In this document: positions 23,474-31,055 of the stretch, piece by piece
Position numbering within the stretch: position 1 is the first letter of the stretch
Layout of the letters: each line of letters opens with the position of its first letter
Assembly: GCF_042675705.1 (NCBI RefSeq)
Contig: NZ_JBHTJJ010000001.1
Strand: one strand, 5' to 3'
Length of the DNA: 64,000 nt
Origin: Ruegeria arenilitoris
GTDB lineage: Bacteria; Pseudomonadota; Alphaproteobacteria; Rhodobacterales; Rhodobacteraceae
The notes under the pieces: model-generated
What the model saw: only the letters and a program-made list of their open reading frames with translations
Database searches by the model: none
Told to the model about the DNA's origin: nothing
Translations under genes and position numbers: made by a program

Positions 23474-25276
23474 TCAAGACTTTGGTTTGGCGACTACATA
23501 GGTTCCTGGCGCCGGAGCCAACGGTGGGTGGCTCGAATCACCGGGTTCGCGTGCCGGAACCTGCTTGCCAGACCGCTTTTTCAACCAGGCTTCCCAGCGG
23601 GGCCACCAGGAGCCTTCGTGGAAGCTTGCCTCTTTCATCCAGGTGTCGGCATCCGCCTTGAGATCGGTGTTGGTATAGTGACCGTATTTCTTTTTGCTGG
23701 GCGGATTGACGATGCCTGCAATATGCCCCGATTCCGAAACGATGAAGGTCTTGCTGCGTGATCCCATTTTCTGCACGCCGCGATAGCAGTCTTTCCAAGC
23801 GGCGATATGGTCCGTCTCGCAAGTGATCGACATCAACGGCACATCCACGTCGCGGACATGCAGCTTGTGGCCCATCAATTCGAACCCGTCCGAAGCGAAC
23901 TCGTTGCGCTGACACAAGCCACGTAGATACTGCACAGCCATTTTCGCGGGCAGGTTCGCGCCGTCCCCGTTCCAGTACAAAAGGTCAAAGGCGGGTGGCG
24001 TCTCGCCCAGCATATAGCTGCGGATCGCCGGTCCATAAACCAGGTCGCGAGACCGAAGGAACGACATCGTGCGCGCCATGATCCAGGACCGCAGCACACC
24101 CTCCTTGTTCACCTCTTCCTCGATCCCGTCGATGAAATCATTCTGCAGGAACGGGGTAAACTCGCCCTGATCCGAAAAATCGGTCAGCGCCGTGAAGAAC
24201 GTGGCGGATTTGATTGACTTGTCATCGCGCTGTTTCAAAAGAGACAGAGTGAGGCTCAAGGTCGTGCCGGCAATACAATACCCGACCGCATTGACCTGTT
24301 TGACCTTGCAGATATTCTTGGCCTCTTCGACCGCCGCCAGGAATCCGTCCTGAACGTAGTCTTCCATTCCCGTTTCGGCATAGCTGTCATCCGGATTGAC
24401 CCAGCTGACGACGAACAAGGTATAGCCCTGATCGGTGATCCACTTGATCAGACTGTTCTGTGCCTTCAGATCCAGGATGTAGAACTTGTTGATCCAAGGC
24501 GGGAACAGAACGACGGGGGTTTCATACACCGTCTCGGTCGCAGGACTGTACTGGATCAGTTCCATCATTCGATTTCGATAGACGACTTCGCCGGGCGTTG
24601 TGGCCAGGTTGCCGCCCACCTTGAACGCGTTTTCATCCGCCAGCTTGACGATCAACTCGCCATCATTCGCTTCGAGATCGGCAACAAGATTCTCCAGCCC
24701 TTGGATCAGCGACTGGCCATCGGTTTCGATCGCCTTCTGCAGAGCGTCGGGGTTGGTCGGCAGGAAATTCGTCGGCGACATCATGTCGACAATCTGCTGC
24801 GAGAAGTATTTCAGCCGCCGCTTGTCCTTGGCGTCCAAGTCCTCGACCGACTCCACTGCGTTCGCGATGGCTTCGGCATTGGTCAGGTATTGCTGTCGGA
24901 CGAGACGGAAATAAGGGTTCGTGTCCCACAGCGGGTTCGAGAAGCGTTTGTCCTTGGTCGGAGCCTCTTCCGCTTCGCCTTCGCCGGCCAGCAGGGCCTG
25001 CTGCGCCGCAGCAAAATTCAAGACGGACTTGCCCCAGTATTCCAGCTGTTGTTCCAACAACTTGGCCGGGTTCTGCAGAGCCTCAGCCCAATAAGCTGTT
25101 GCTGCTTTTGCAAAAAGTTCCTGATTCGGGCCGTCCAGCGCGGGTGTATGAGCTTTTTTCGACGCCATCACCTCGATCAGCCGCTTGGACAGATCTTCGA
25201 CTTTCAGCATATTTTCCTTAAGGCGTTCAACGTGTTCGTCGCTTAAGTCGGGCATGTGGCCTTCACTTGTTGTCAT
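23474..25276 (-). CDS. phaC: class I poly(3-hydroxyalkanoate) synthase
   Basis: The enzyme polymerises hydroxyacyl-CoA on the PHA granule surface. The 600-residue length fits class I. The nucleophile is Cys334 in the lipase-like box GYCIAG (residues 332-337), with Asp in the VPLMSITCETDHIAAW region and His in ESGHIAGIVNPP. The N-terminal PhaC_N domain precedes the alpha/beta-hydrolase core (YETPVVLFPPWINKFYILDL). Alphaproteobacterial synthases often have Ala as the fifth lipase-box residue, as here. It is divergent from phaZ and transcribed toward the phasin and phaR genes, separated from them by 130 bases. Confidence 0.96.
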   Translation of the reverse strand: MTTSEGHMPDLSDEHVERLKENMLKVEDLSKRLIEVMASKKAHTPALDGPNQELFAKAATAYWAEALQNPAKLLEQQLEYWGKSVLNFAAAQQALLAGEGEAEEAPTKDKRFSNPLWDTNPYFRLVRQQYLTNAEAIANAVESVEDLDAKDKRRLKYFSQQIVDMMSPTNFLPTNPDALQKAIETDGQSLIQGLENLVADLEANDGELIVKLADENAFKVGGNLATTPGEVVYRNRMMELIQYSPATETVYETPVVLFPPWINKFYILDLKAQNSLIKWITDQGYTLFVVSWVNPDDSYAETGMEDYVQDGFLAAVEEAKNICKVKQVNAVGYCIAGTTLSLTLSLLKQRDDKSIKSATFFTALTDFSDQGEFTPFLQNDFIDGIEEEVNKEGVLRSWIMARTMSFLRSRDLVYGPAIRSYMLGETPPAFDLLYWNGDGANLPAKMAVQYLRGLCQRNEFASDGFELMGHKLHVRDVDVPLMSITCETDHIAAWKDCYRGVQKMGSRSKTFIVSESGHIAGIVNPPSKKKYGHYTNTDLKADADTWMKEASFHEGSWWPRWEAWLKKRSGKQVPAREPGDSSHPPLAPAPGTYVVAKPKS

Positions 25277-25300
25277 TTTAACAAATCCCCCCTAACCTCG

Positions 25301-25311
25301 CTGCTGTGCAG
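25301..25311. promoter_or_regulatory. PhaR operator CTGC-TGT-GCAG between phaC and phaZ
   Basis: This third CTGC-N3-GCAG site lies in the 111-base divergent region, 25 bases before the phaC start on one side and 77 before phaZ on the other. It could regulate either or both genes. Confidence 0.7.
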
Positions 25312-25387
25312 AATATCGTCGTGGGCACCGGGGGGCAAAGCGACGAATGGTCCGAACTCTCAGGCTGACATTTAGGAGGCCATTCCC

Positions 25388-26659
25388 GTGCGTTACATGA
25401 TGACCTACGACCTGATGGAAACCATGCGCAACACCAACCAATGGCTTGGTGCAACCGCAAGCGCGATGGCGTCCTACCCCCAGTTTTCCATGATCCCCAA
25501 CCCGGCATTCAACTGGATGGCCGCGTGGGGCGAAGTAACCGAACGCACGTTTCAACGCATGGTCGTGAAACCCGATTGGGGTATCCGAACGTTTACCTGC
25601 GAAGACGGCAAAGATCATCTGGTAGATGTCACCTCGGTGCTTGAACGCCCGTTTGGCGATCTGGTCCACTTTCGCGTGAATGGCCGCAAAGAGCAACCGC
25701 GCAAGGTGCTGTTGGTTGCGCCGATGTCCGGACACTACGCCACCCTGCTGCGCTCGACCGTGAAGAGCCTGCTGGTCAATTGCGAAGTCTACGTGACCGA
25801 TTGGCATAACGCGCGCGACATCCCGGTGTCCGAAGGCAAGTTCGATGTCGAGGACTACACCCTGTACCTTGTCGATTTCATGAAGGAGCTTGGGCCGGAC
25901 ACGCATGTCGTCGCTGTCTGCCAGCCCGCGCCCCTGACCCTTGCAGCGACGGCGTACCTTGCCGAAACCGACCCCAAAGCGCAGCCCAGCACGCTGACGC
26001 TGATCGGTGGCCCGGTTGACCCTGATGCAACCCCGACCGAAGTCACCGATTTCGGCCGCCGCGTGACCATGGGCCAGCTTGAGGAAACGATGATCCAGCG
26101 GGTGGGCTTCAAATACAAGGGCGTGGGACGCATGGTTTATCCCGGGCTTCTTCAATTGGCTTCCTTCATGTCGATGAATGCCGAGCGCCATGGCAAGGCG
26201 TTCACCGACCAGATCCAGCGCGTCATGCGGGGTGAGGCGTCGGATCATGACGCCCACAACCGTTTCTACGATGAATATCTGGCCGTGATGGACATGACGG
26301 CAGAGTTCTACCTCTCGACGGTCGAGCGGGTGTTCAAGAACCGTGAGATCGCCCGGAATGAGTTCATCGTGGATGGACATAAGGTGGACATCGGCAAGAT
26401 CACGGATGTGGCGGTCAAGACGGTCGAAGGCGCCAATGACGACATCTCGGCCCCTGGTCAGTGTATCGCGGCGCTGGACTTGTGCACCGGCCTGCCCGAC
26501 AGCAAAAAGGCCAGCCATGTCGAACCCGGCGCGGGCCACTACGGTATCTTCGCCGGACGCAGTTGGCGTGACAATATCCGCCCTCTGGTCATAGACTTCA
26601 TGAACGAAAACAGCCGCAAACCGCGCCGCCGTGCTGCCAACAGCAACAAAGTTGCTTGA
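25388..26659 (+). CDS. phaZ: intracellular PHB depolymerase
   Basis: This enzyme mobilises stored PHB. The 423-residue sequence matches the PhaZ1 type: a cysteine nucleophile in VVAVCQPAPL (near residue 180), Asp in TVEGANDDISAPGQ and His in EPGAGHYGIFAGR. No signal peptide is present, as expected for a granule-bound cytosolic enzyme. The start is GTG at 25388 because AGGAGG sits eight bases upstream. Its stop overlaps the next ATG by one base. The opposite orientation to phaC means that synthesis and breakdown share one regulatory region. Confidence 0.93.
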   Translation: MRYMMTYDLMETMRNTNQWLGATASAMASYPQFSMIPNPAFNWMAAWGEVTERTFQRMVVKPDWGIRTFTCEDGKDHLVDVTSVLERPFGDLVHFRVNGRKEQPRKVLLVAPMSGHYATLLRSTVKSLLVNCEVYVTDWHNARDIPVSEGKFDVEDYTLYLVDFMKELGPDTHVVAVCQPAPLTLAATAYLAETDPKAQPSTLTLIGGPVDPDATPTEVTDFGRRVTMGQLEETMIQRVGFKYKGVGRMVYPGLLQLASFMSMNAERHGKAFTDQIQRVMRGEASDHDAHNRFYDEYLAVMDMTAEFYLSTVERVFKNREIARNEFIVDGHKVDIGKITDVAVKTVEGANDDISAPGQCIAALDLCTGLPDSKKASHVEPGAGHYGIFAGRSWRDNIRPLVIDFMNENSRKPRRRAANSNKVA

Positions 26660-27243
26660 TGTCCGCAAACCCGGCCCCCGCCCTTCCGTTCGCCTGCAAC
26701 TGCGGCGAGCTTAGCGGCGAGATCACGTCCAAAGGGGTGTCCAGCGGCACCCATGTCGTCTGTTTCTGCCCCGATTGCCGCGCCGGACAACTGTATTTCG
26801 GTCAACCTGACCCCGCACCCGGGCCGGTCGACATTTTTCAGATGTCGCCCGAATATATCCGCATCACGAAAGGCGCCGAGAACCTAGCCGTGATGCGGCT
26901 GGGCCCCAAAGGTCTGTTTCGATGGTATGCCAAATGCTGCAACGCGCCTGTGGCGACCACCACCAGCAGCATGAAATTCCCCTTTGCTGGTTTTGATGTC
27001 GCCAGGTTTTCCGATCCATCCCCTCTGGGGCCGGTGAAGACCCGCGCCCATGTTCCGCAGGCGAATGGGAAATGGAAGCACGAGAATGTGGCTCCTGCTG
27101 TTCTCGGCATGATCCGCAGAGTCATTTCGGCGCGCCTTTCCGGTCGTTGGAAGCAAACTCCGTTCTTCGACATCGCAACAGGCAAGCCGGTTGTGGTTCC
27201 GCATGTCATCACCCTTGAAGAACGCAAGGCGCTGTACGACTAG
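26659..27243 (+). CDS. DUF6151-family cysteine-containing protein
   Basis: The 194-residue protein has paired cysteines in ACNCGELSGEI and VCFCPDCRAG, a pattern like the zinc-binding Gfa (glutathione-dependent formaldehyde-activating) fold. A later YAKCCNAPV fits the same fold. I recognise it as the DUF6151 group, with no known reaction. Its ATG overlaps the phaZ stop (TGATG), so it is co-translated with phaZ; a link to PHB turnover is inference only. Its 3' end overlaps the converging hydrolase by four bases. Confidence 0.75.
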   Translation: MSANPAPALPFACNCGELSGEITSKGVSSGTHVVCFCPDCRAGQLYFGQPDPAPGPVDIFQMSPEYIRITKGAENLAVMRLGPKGLFRWYAKCCNAPVATTTSSMKFPFAGFDVARFSDPSPLGPVKTRAHVPQANGKWKHENVAPAVLGMIRRVISARLSGRWKQTPFFDIATGKPVVVPHVITLEERKALYD

Positions 27244-27950
27244 AAAACTCGCACGGGTATGTTCAACCAATCGGACAGCGCGTCCGTGGTTTCAACCGGC
27301 GCCTCAAGCGTTGGAAGATGCCCCGCCATGTCCACCACATGCAAGGCGGCCCCGGGGATCAACTCGGCCATGAAACTGTGTTTTCTGACCGGCGTCAAAG
27401 TGTCGTGTGCCCCGCACAGAACCAAGGTCGGCACCTTTATCCTCCGCAGGGTGCCCTGCTGATCCGGGCGGCGCTGCAGAGCGCGCATTTGGCGCACGAA
27501 CAGGTCCGGCCCCAGCTCCAGCGCCATTTCCAGCATGTGGTTCAATATCGGAATCCGCTGCGGTCCGGGGGCCAGAGTGTCCGAGCCCAGAACCTTGCGC
27601 ATGACATCCTCAAGACGGCCAGCCTGCGCCGCAACGATCAGCTCTTCGCGGTCGGCTGCGATCTGGGGGGTATCGGCCTGCGCATCCGTCGCCATGAGGC
27701 AAAGGCGGGTCACGCGTTCCGGGGCGCGGCGCACCAGTTCCAGCGCGACAATGCCCCCCATGCTCAGACCAGCCAACGCAAAGCGGTGCGGCAACTGGTC
27801 CAAAAGCGCCGAGGCAATCTCCTCGATCCGATCACCGCTGCCGATCGGCGCGACCATTACCGGCCGGGTCTGAGACAGCCGGGTTGTCTGCGGCTGAAAC
27901 AGCCGAGCATCGCACATCAATCCTGGCAGCAAGACCAGCGGCTCGATCAC
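27240..27950 (-). CDS. alpha/beta-hydrolase
   Basis: This 236-residue cytosolic enzyme has an oxyanion-loop start (VLLPGLMCDARLFQPQ), nucleophile Ser in AGLSMGGIVALE (near 83), Asp in LCGAHDTLTP and His in DMAGHLPTLE, a complete triad. The fold is near BioH/MenH/PcaD-like small hydrolases; the substrate is unknown. The start is GTG with GAGG just before it. It converges with the phaZ operon. Confidence 0.85.
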   Translation of the reverse strand: MIEPLVLLPGLMCDARLFQPQTTRLSQTRPVMVAPIGSGDRIEEIASALLDQLPHRFALAGLSMGGIVALELVRRAPERVTRLCLMATDAQADTPQIAADREELIVAAQAGRLEDVMRKVLGSDTLAPGPQRIPILNHMLEMALELGPDLFVRQMRALQRRPDQQGTLRRIKVPTLVLCGAHDTLTPVRKHSFMAELIPGAALHVVDMAGHLPTLEAPVETTDALSDWLNIPVRVF

Positions 27951-28034
27951 GCAGGGCCTCCTTGTACTGGCCGATCGGCTCGGCCGTTTTGTTGATCAGG
28001 ATGAGAGTTTCGGCGCAGACGGGCAAGAAAAACT

Positions 28035-28667
28035 TTAGGGATAGCGGATTGCGCGAAATTCGGGAAAGTCCGCATAGCGCCGACGGCGTTCGCTCAGGGT
28101 CTCATCCGGATCGGCACCGGCCCGGAGCAGGCTGCCACGCGGCGCAATGTAGCTGTCGATCCGGCGCAGTGGGGTGGGCCGCCACACCAGATTGAAGGCG
28201 CAAAGTTTGGGAAAGAACCAGATCTCAGAATAATCCAGATGATCGTGCATCCACCAGGCCAGATCGCGCCAGTCCCTGCCTTGAGCGTGACGGTCGGCAA
28301 ACCATGGGATCACGATCGAGGCTCCGGCAATTCGCGCCTCGCCTGTGCCCCGGTCCCAGATGTGGCATTCAACGGGATGATCATTGCGCGCACAGTTCAA
28401 CTTGTTCTCGTTTCCAAACCGGTTCAGCGAGGGTGACCGGTATCCAGACCGGACGGCAACACGCCCGAATGTTTCCTCCAACGGATCCAGAAGGGTTTCG
28501 CAGAATGCACGGCCGGTTTCGATGGCCAGATCCGGGTTGTCCGGCAGGTTCTGTTTTTCGTGAAAGTTCCCGATCTCGGAATACAGGAAATCGCGCATGA
28601 AGAAATGGCGCGACAGGCGCACGCGGCCGAGGGTCTCGAGGCTCCACATGCTGCCTGGTCTGCGCAT
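28035..28667 (-). CDS. M15-peptidase-like protein of unknown function
   Basis: The 210-residue product contains VRSGYRSPSLNRFGNENK, typical of the M15 (VanY/HedgehogD) start of the metal-binding region, and later ECHIWD and AFNLVWRP at places where M15 enzymes keep His/Asp zinc ligands. The pattern is degenerate: the last His is replaced by Phe (FNLVW). It may be an inactive or substrate-divergent relative. No signal peptide is visible, unusual for a wall enzyme. The ATG is two bases after the VOC stop. Identification is tentative. Confidence 0.55.
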   Translation of the reverse strand: MRRPGSMWSLETLGRVRLSRHFFMRDFLYSEIGNFHEKQNLPDNPDLAIETGRAFCETLLDPLEETFGRVAVRSGYRSPSLNRFGNENKLNCARNDHPVECHIWDRGTGEARIAGASIVIPWFADRHAQGRDWRDLAWWMHDHLDYSEIWFFPKLCAFNLVWRPTPLRRIDSYIAPRGSLLRAGADPDETLSERRRRYADFPEFRAIRYP

Positions 28668-28669
28668 AT

Positions 28670-29095
28670 TCAGTACCCGTTCCAGCGAAAGGCCCCATCC
28701 GGCGCGAGGGCCGAGTACGGGTTGAACGCAACTTCCCAGATCGTACCATCCGGTGCCCGAAAGTACCCATGGTGCCCGCCCCAGAAAACGTCCGAGGCTG
28801 GCTTCAGGATTTCGGCCCCCGCTGCCTCGGCAGCTTGCAACAGTTCGGCGACACCCTCCTTGGATCGGCAATTGTGGCTGAGCGTCATCGCGCCGCGACC
28901 CAGCGTTTCAACGCCAACCCCGATTTCTTCGGCCAGCGCGGTCAATGGGTACAGACCCAGCGTCTGGCCGATCAGGTCAAAAACGATCACCCCGTCCGGG
29001 CTGTCGGTGCGGCGCCAGCCCAGCGCCTCATAAAAGCGGGCTGCGGCTTCGGGATCTTCGGCCCCGATCGTGATCAGGCTGACGCGTTGCTCCAT
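28670..29095 (-). CDS. VOC-family (glyoxalase-like) protein
   Basis: The 141-residue protein has two beta-alpha-beta-beta-beta units of the vicinal-oxygen-chelate fold: RVSLITIGAEDPEAAARFYE at the start and DGTIWEVAFNP near the end. The Glu in IWEVAF is a likely metal ligand, but the other ligands are not obvious, so it may be a binding or chaperone member rather than an enzyme. The ATG overlaps the stop of the next upstream gene by one base (TGATG). Confidence 0.8.
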   Translation of the reverse strand: MEQRVSLITIGAEDPEAAARFYEALGWRRTDSPDGVIVFDLIGQTLGLYPLTALAEEIGVGVETLGRGAMTLSHNCRSKEGVAELLQAAEAAGAEILKPASDVFWGGHHGYFRAPDGTIWEVAFNPYSALAPDGAFRWNGY

Positions 29096-30087
29096 CACTC
29101 TACCCCCAAACCGTTCAGCCATTGCAGAATACCCGCCACCGTCGCATCGGTCTGCCCCGGCGACATCAGCCGTCCGGCAATGACATGCGATTGCGGGTCG
29201 TCACCCGGCCCCATGGTTACGGTCTGAACGGTCGCTGATGCCCGCCAGTCTTCTGCAACTTTGTGCGTCAGGTCGGGCCGAACCACCTGATCGTCATCCG
29301 AGAACCAGAACAGAGCCGGCACCAGTGCGCCCGAAAAATCCAGCGCGTAGACGGTATCCACCAGAACAGACATCGGAACCACAGCCTCCCACGGATAAGA
29401 GGACGACCAGTACAGGTTCTTTTCCGGATCAGGGCCCGACACGTCGCGGGTTTCCCCCATCAGCAACGGCAGCCAGCTGCGCGCCCAAGGCAGTGACGGG
29501 ATCCAGGATCCGGCCGCCTGCACCCCGAAATTGGGCGAGATGAACACCATCCCGACCACGTCCTTGCTCAGCTCGGGGTCCAGCGCCGCGGCTGCCGCCA
29601 GGGTTCCCCCGGTCGAGGTCGAGATCACGATAACCTTGTCGCCCACCGCGCGGGCGGCGGCCAGACCTTCGGCCATGTCCTGCATCCAGCCCGAGGCCGT
29701 CCCTTCGGCCATTGCCAACCCGTCGCGCCCGTGCCCCTGCAGGCGCGTATAGACAAGATTGGCCCCCAGCGCTTCGGCGATCCTGTCGGGCACCGGGCGG
29801 ATTTCCTCGGACGAGGCCGAGAACCCGTGCACATAGAGCACCGAATATGGCGCGCGACGTTCCTTGAACCCGTCCTGCCAGATCACCCGCTTTTCGACAC
29901 CCGGTACGATATCGTCATAGGCGGACTCGATGCTTTCGAAATAGACCTGAACCCCCTCGCCGAACTTGCGCGGATCGAACCGCGGGTTCAGATCCACTTC
30001 TTCGCGCGGGCCGAACCAGTAGATCAGCCCGCCGACCACCACCAACGCCAGCAAGGCCCGCCCGAGAAACCGCCCCAGCCGCCGCAT
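29095..30087 (-). CDS. membrane-anchored alpha/beta-hydrolase
   Basis: The 330-residue protein starts with an arginine-rich N-terminus and one membrane helix (ALLALVVVGGLIYWFG, residues 10-25), placing the catalytic domain outside the cytosol. The hydrolase core has LYVHGFSAS (oxyanion loop), nucleophile Ser in ISTSTGGTLAAAA (near 155), Asp in FWFSDDDQVV and His in DPQSHVIAG. The nucleophile elbow is STSTG rather than the usual GxSxG. It lies in a run of four overlapping genes. The substrate (perhaps a lipid or ester) is unknown. Confidence 0.78.
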   Translation of the reverse strand: MRRLGRFLGRALLALVVVGGLIYWFGPREEVDLNPRFDPRKFGEGVQVYFESIESAYDDIVPGVEKRVIWQDGFKERRAPYSVLYVHGFSASSEEIRPVPDRIAEALGANLVYTRLQGHGRDGLAMAEGTASGWMQDMAEGLAAARAVGDKVIVISTSTGGTLAAAAALDPELSKDVVGMVFISPNFGVQAAGSWIPSLPWARSWLPLLMGETRDVSGPDPEKNLYWSSSYPWEAVVPMSVLVDTVYALDFSGALVPALFWFSDDDQVVRPDLTHKVAEDWRASATVQTVTMGPGDDPQSHVIAGRLMSPGQTDATVAGILQWLNGLGVE

Positions 30088-30836
30088 CAGTTTGTCCCCA
30101 TCACGTCGCGAACCGCATCCTCGATCAGCCCCAGGCACGGCCCGTCCGAGAACCGGTGATCCGCGTCCTTGACCAGCAACAGCCGCATGTCCGGCCCGCT
30201 GGCATGGTCGAGCAGCCGTACAGCGGTGTCGACCGAAACCGCCGTATCCGCCGTGCCTTGCAGATACCGTACCGGGAACGGCAGGTTCAACGGCGACCGC
30301 AACACCAGCCGCGTCCGCCCATCCTCGATCATCCGCTTGGTGATGATGTAGGGCTCCATGTAGTCCGAAGGCAGTTCAACATGCCCGACCGTCTCCAGCG
30401 CCTGTTTCTGTTCGTCGCTGAAGGAGGCCCAATAGCCGTCCTCGGTGAAATCCGGCGCCGCGGCGATGGTGACCATCCCCGCGATCCGCTCGGGCATAGC
30501 CCGCGCCAGCAACAGCGCCTGCCACCCGCCCATGGATGAGCCCACCACGATCAGCGGTCCATCGGTCAGCGCTGAAACCGCCGCAACCGTGTCCTCGTGC
30601 CAATCCCCGATGCAGCCTTCCTCGAACCGGCCGGAGCTTTCGCCATGCCCGGAATAGTCGAACCGCAAGTAGGCCTGCCCACGCGCCCGCGCCCAGTCCT
30701 CGAGATGCACCGCCTTGGTGCCCTCCATATCCGACTTCAAGCCGCCCAGAAAAACGACCGTAGGCCCTGTCCCTTCGCTCTTATGATAGGCCAGCCGCCG
30801 CCCCTGCGGCGTTTCCAGAAATGTCGTCGCTGCCAT
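30087..30836 (-). CDS. alpha/beta-hydrolase (ABHD10-like serine esterase)
   Basis: The 249-residue protein has VVFLGGLKSDMEGTKA, DYSGHGESSG, nucleophile Ser in VGSSMGGWQALL (near 103), Asp in GTADTAVSVD and His in DADHRFSD. This arrangement matches the ABHD10/YfhR-like acyl-protein or carboxyl-esterase group. It is cytosolic. The start at 30836 follows family length. It is the first gene of the four-gene overlapping set; its stop overlaps the next start by one base. Confidence 0.82.
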   Translation of the reverse strand: MAATTFLETPQGRRLAYHKSEGTGPTVVFLGGLKSDMEGTKAVHLEDWARARGQAYLRFDYSGHGESSGRFEEGCIGDWHEDTVAAVSALTDGPLIVVGSSMGGWQALLLARAMPERIAGMVTIAAAPDFTEDGYWASFSDEQKQALETVGHVELPSDYMEPYIITKRMIEDGRTRLVLRSPLNLPFPVRYLQGTADTAVSVDTAVRLLDHASGPDMRLLLVKDADHRFSDGPCLGLIEDAVRDVMGTN

Positions 30837-31055
30837 GAAATCCTCACATGCTTTTCCAGCATCATGCACGCGCCGCGCCCAAGTGCAATTCCCGCCCCTC
30901 CGTCATCTGGAGGCAGATATCCCGCGGCACGCCAGGAGCAGAGCCCTCTGCCCGCCAAAGCTTGACACGGACACCACCAACTGCCAAACGGACCCGACAC
31001 CATAACCCGCAACCGGGCGTTCAGTGGGCGCCAAACCGACGAGGAGAGCCAGACC

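Noticed and set aside
25292..26668. 458-codon open frame antisense to phaZ
   Set aside because: No similarity; phaZ has an AGGAGG site and complete catalytic residues.
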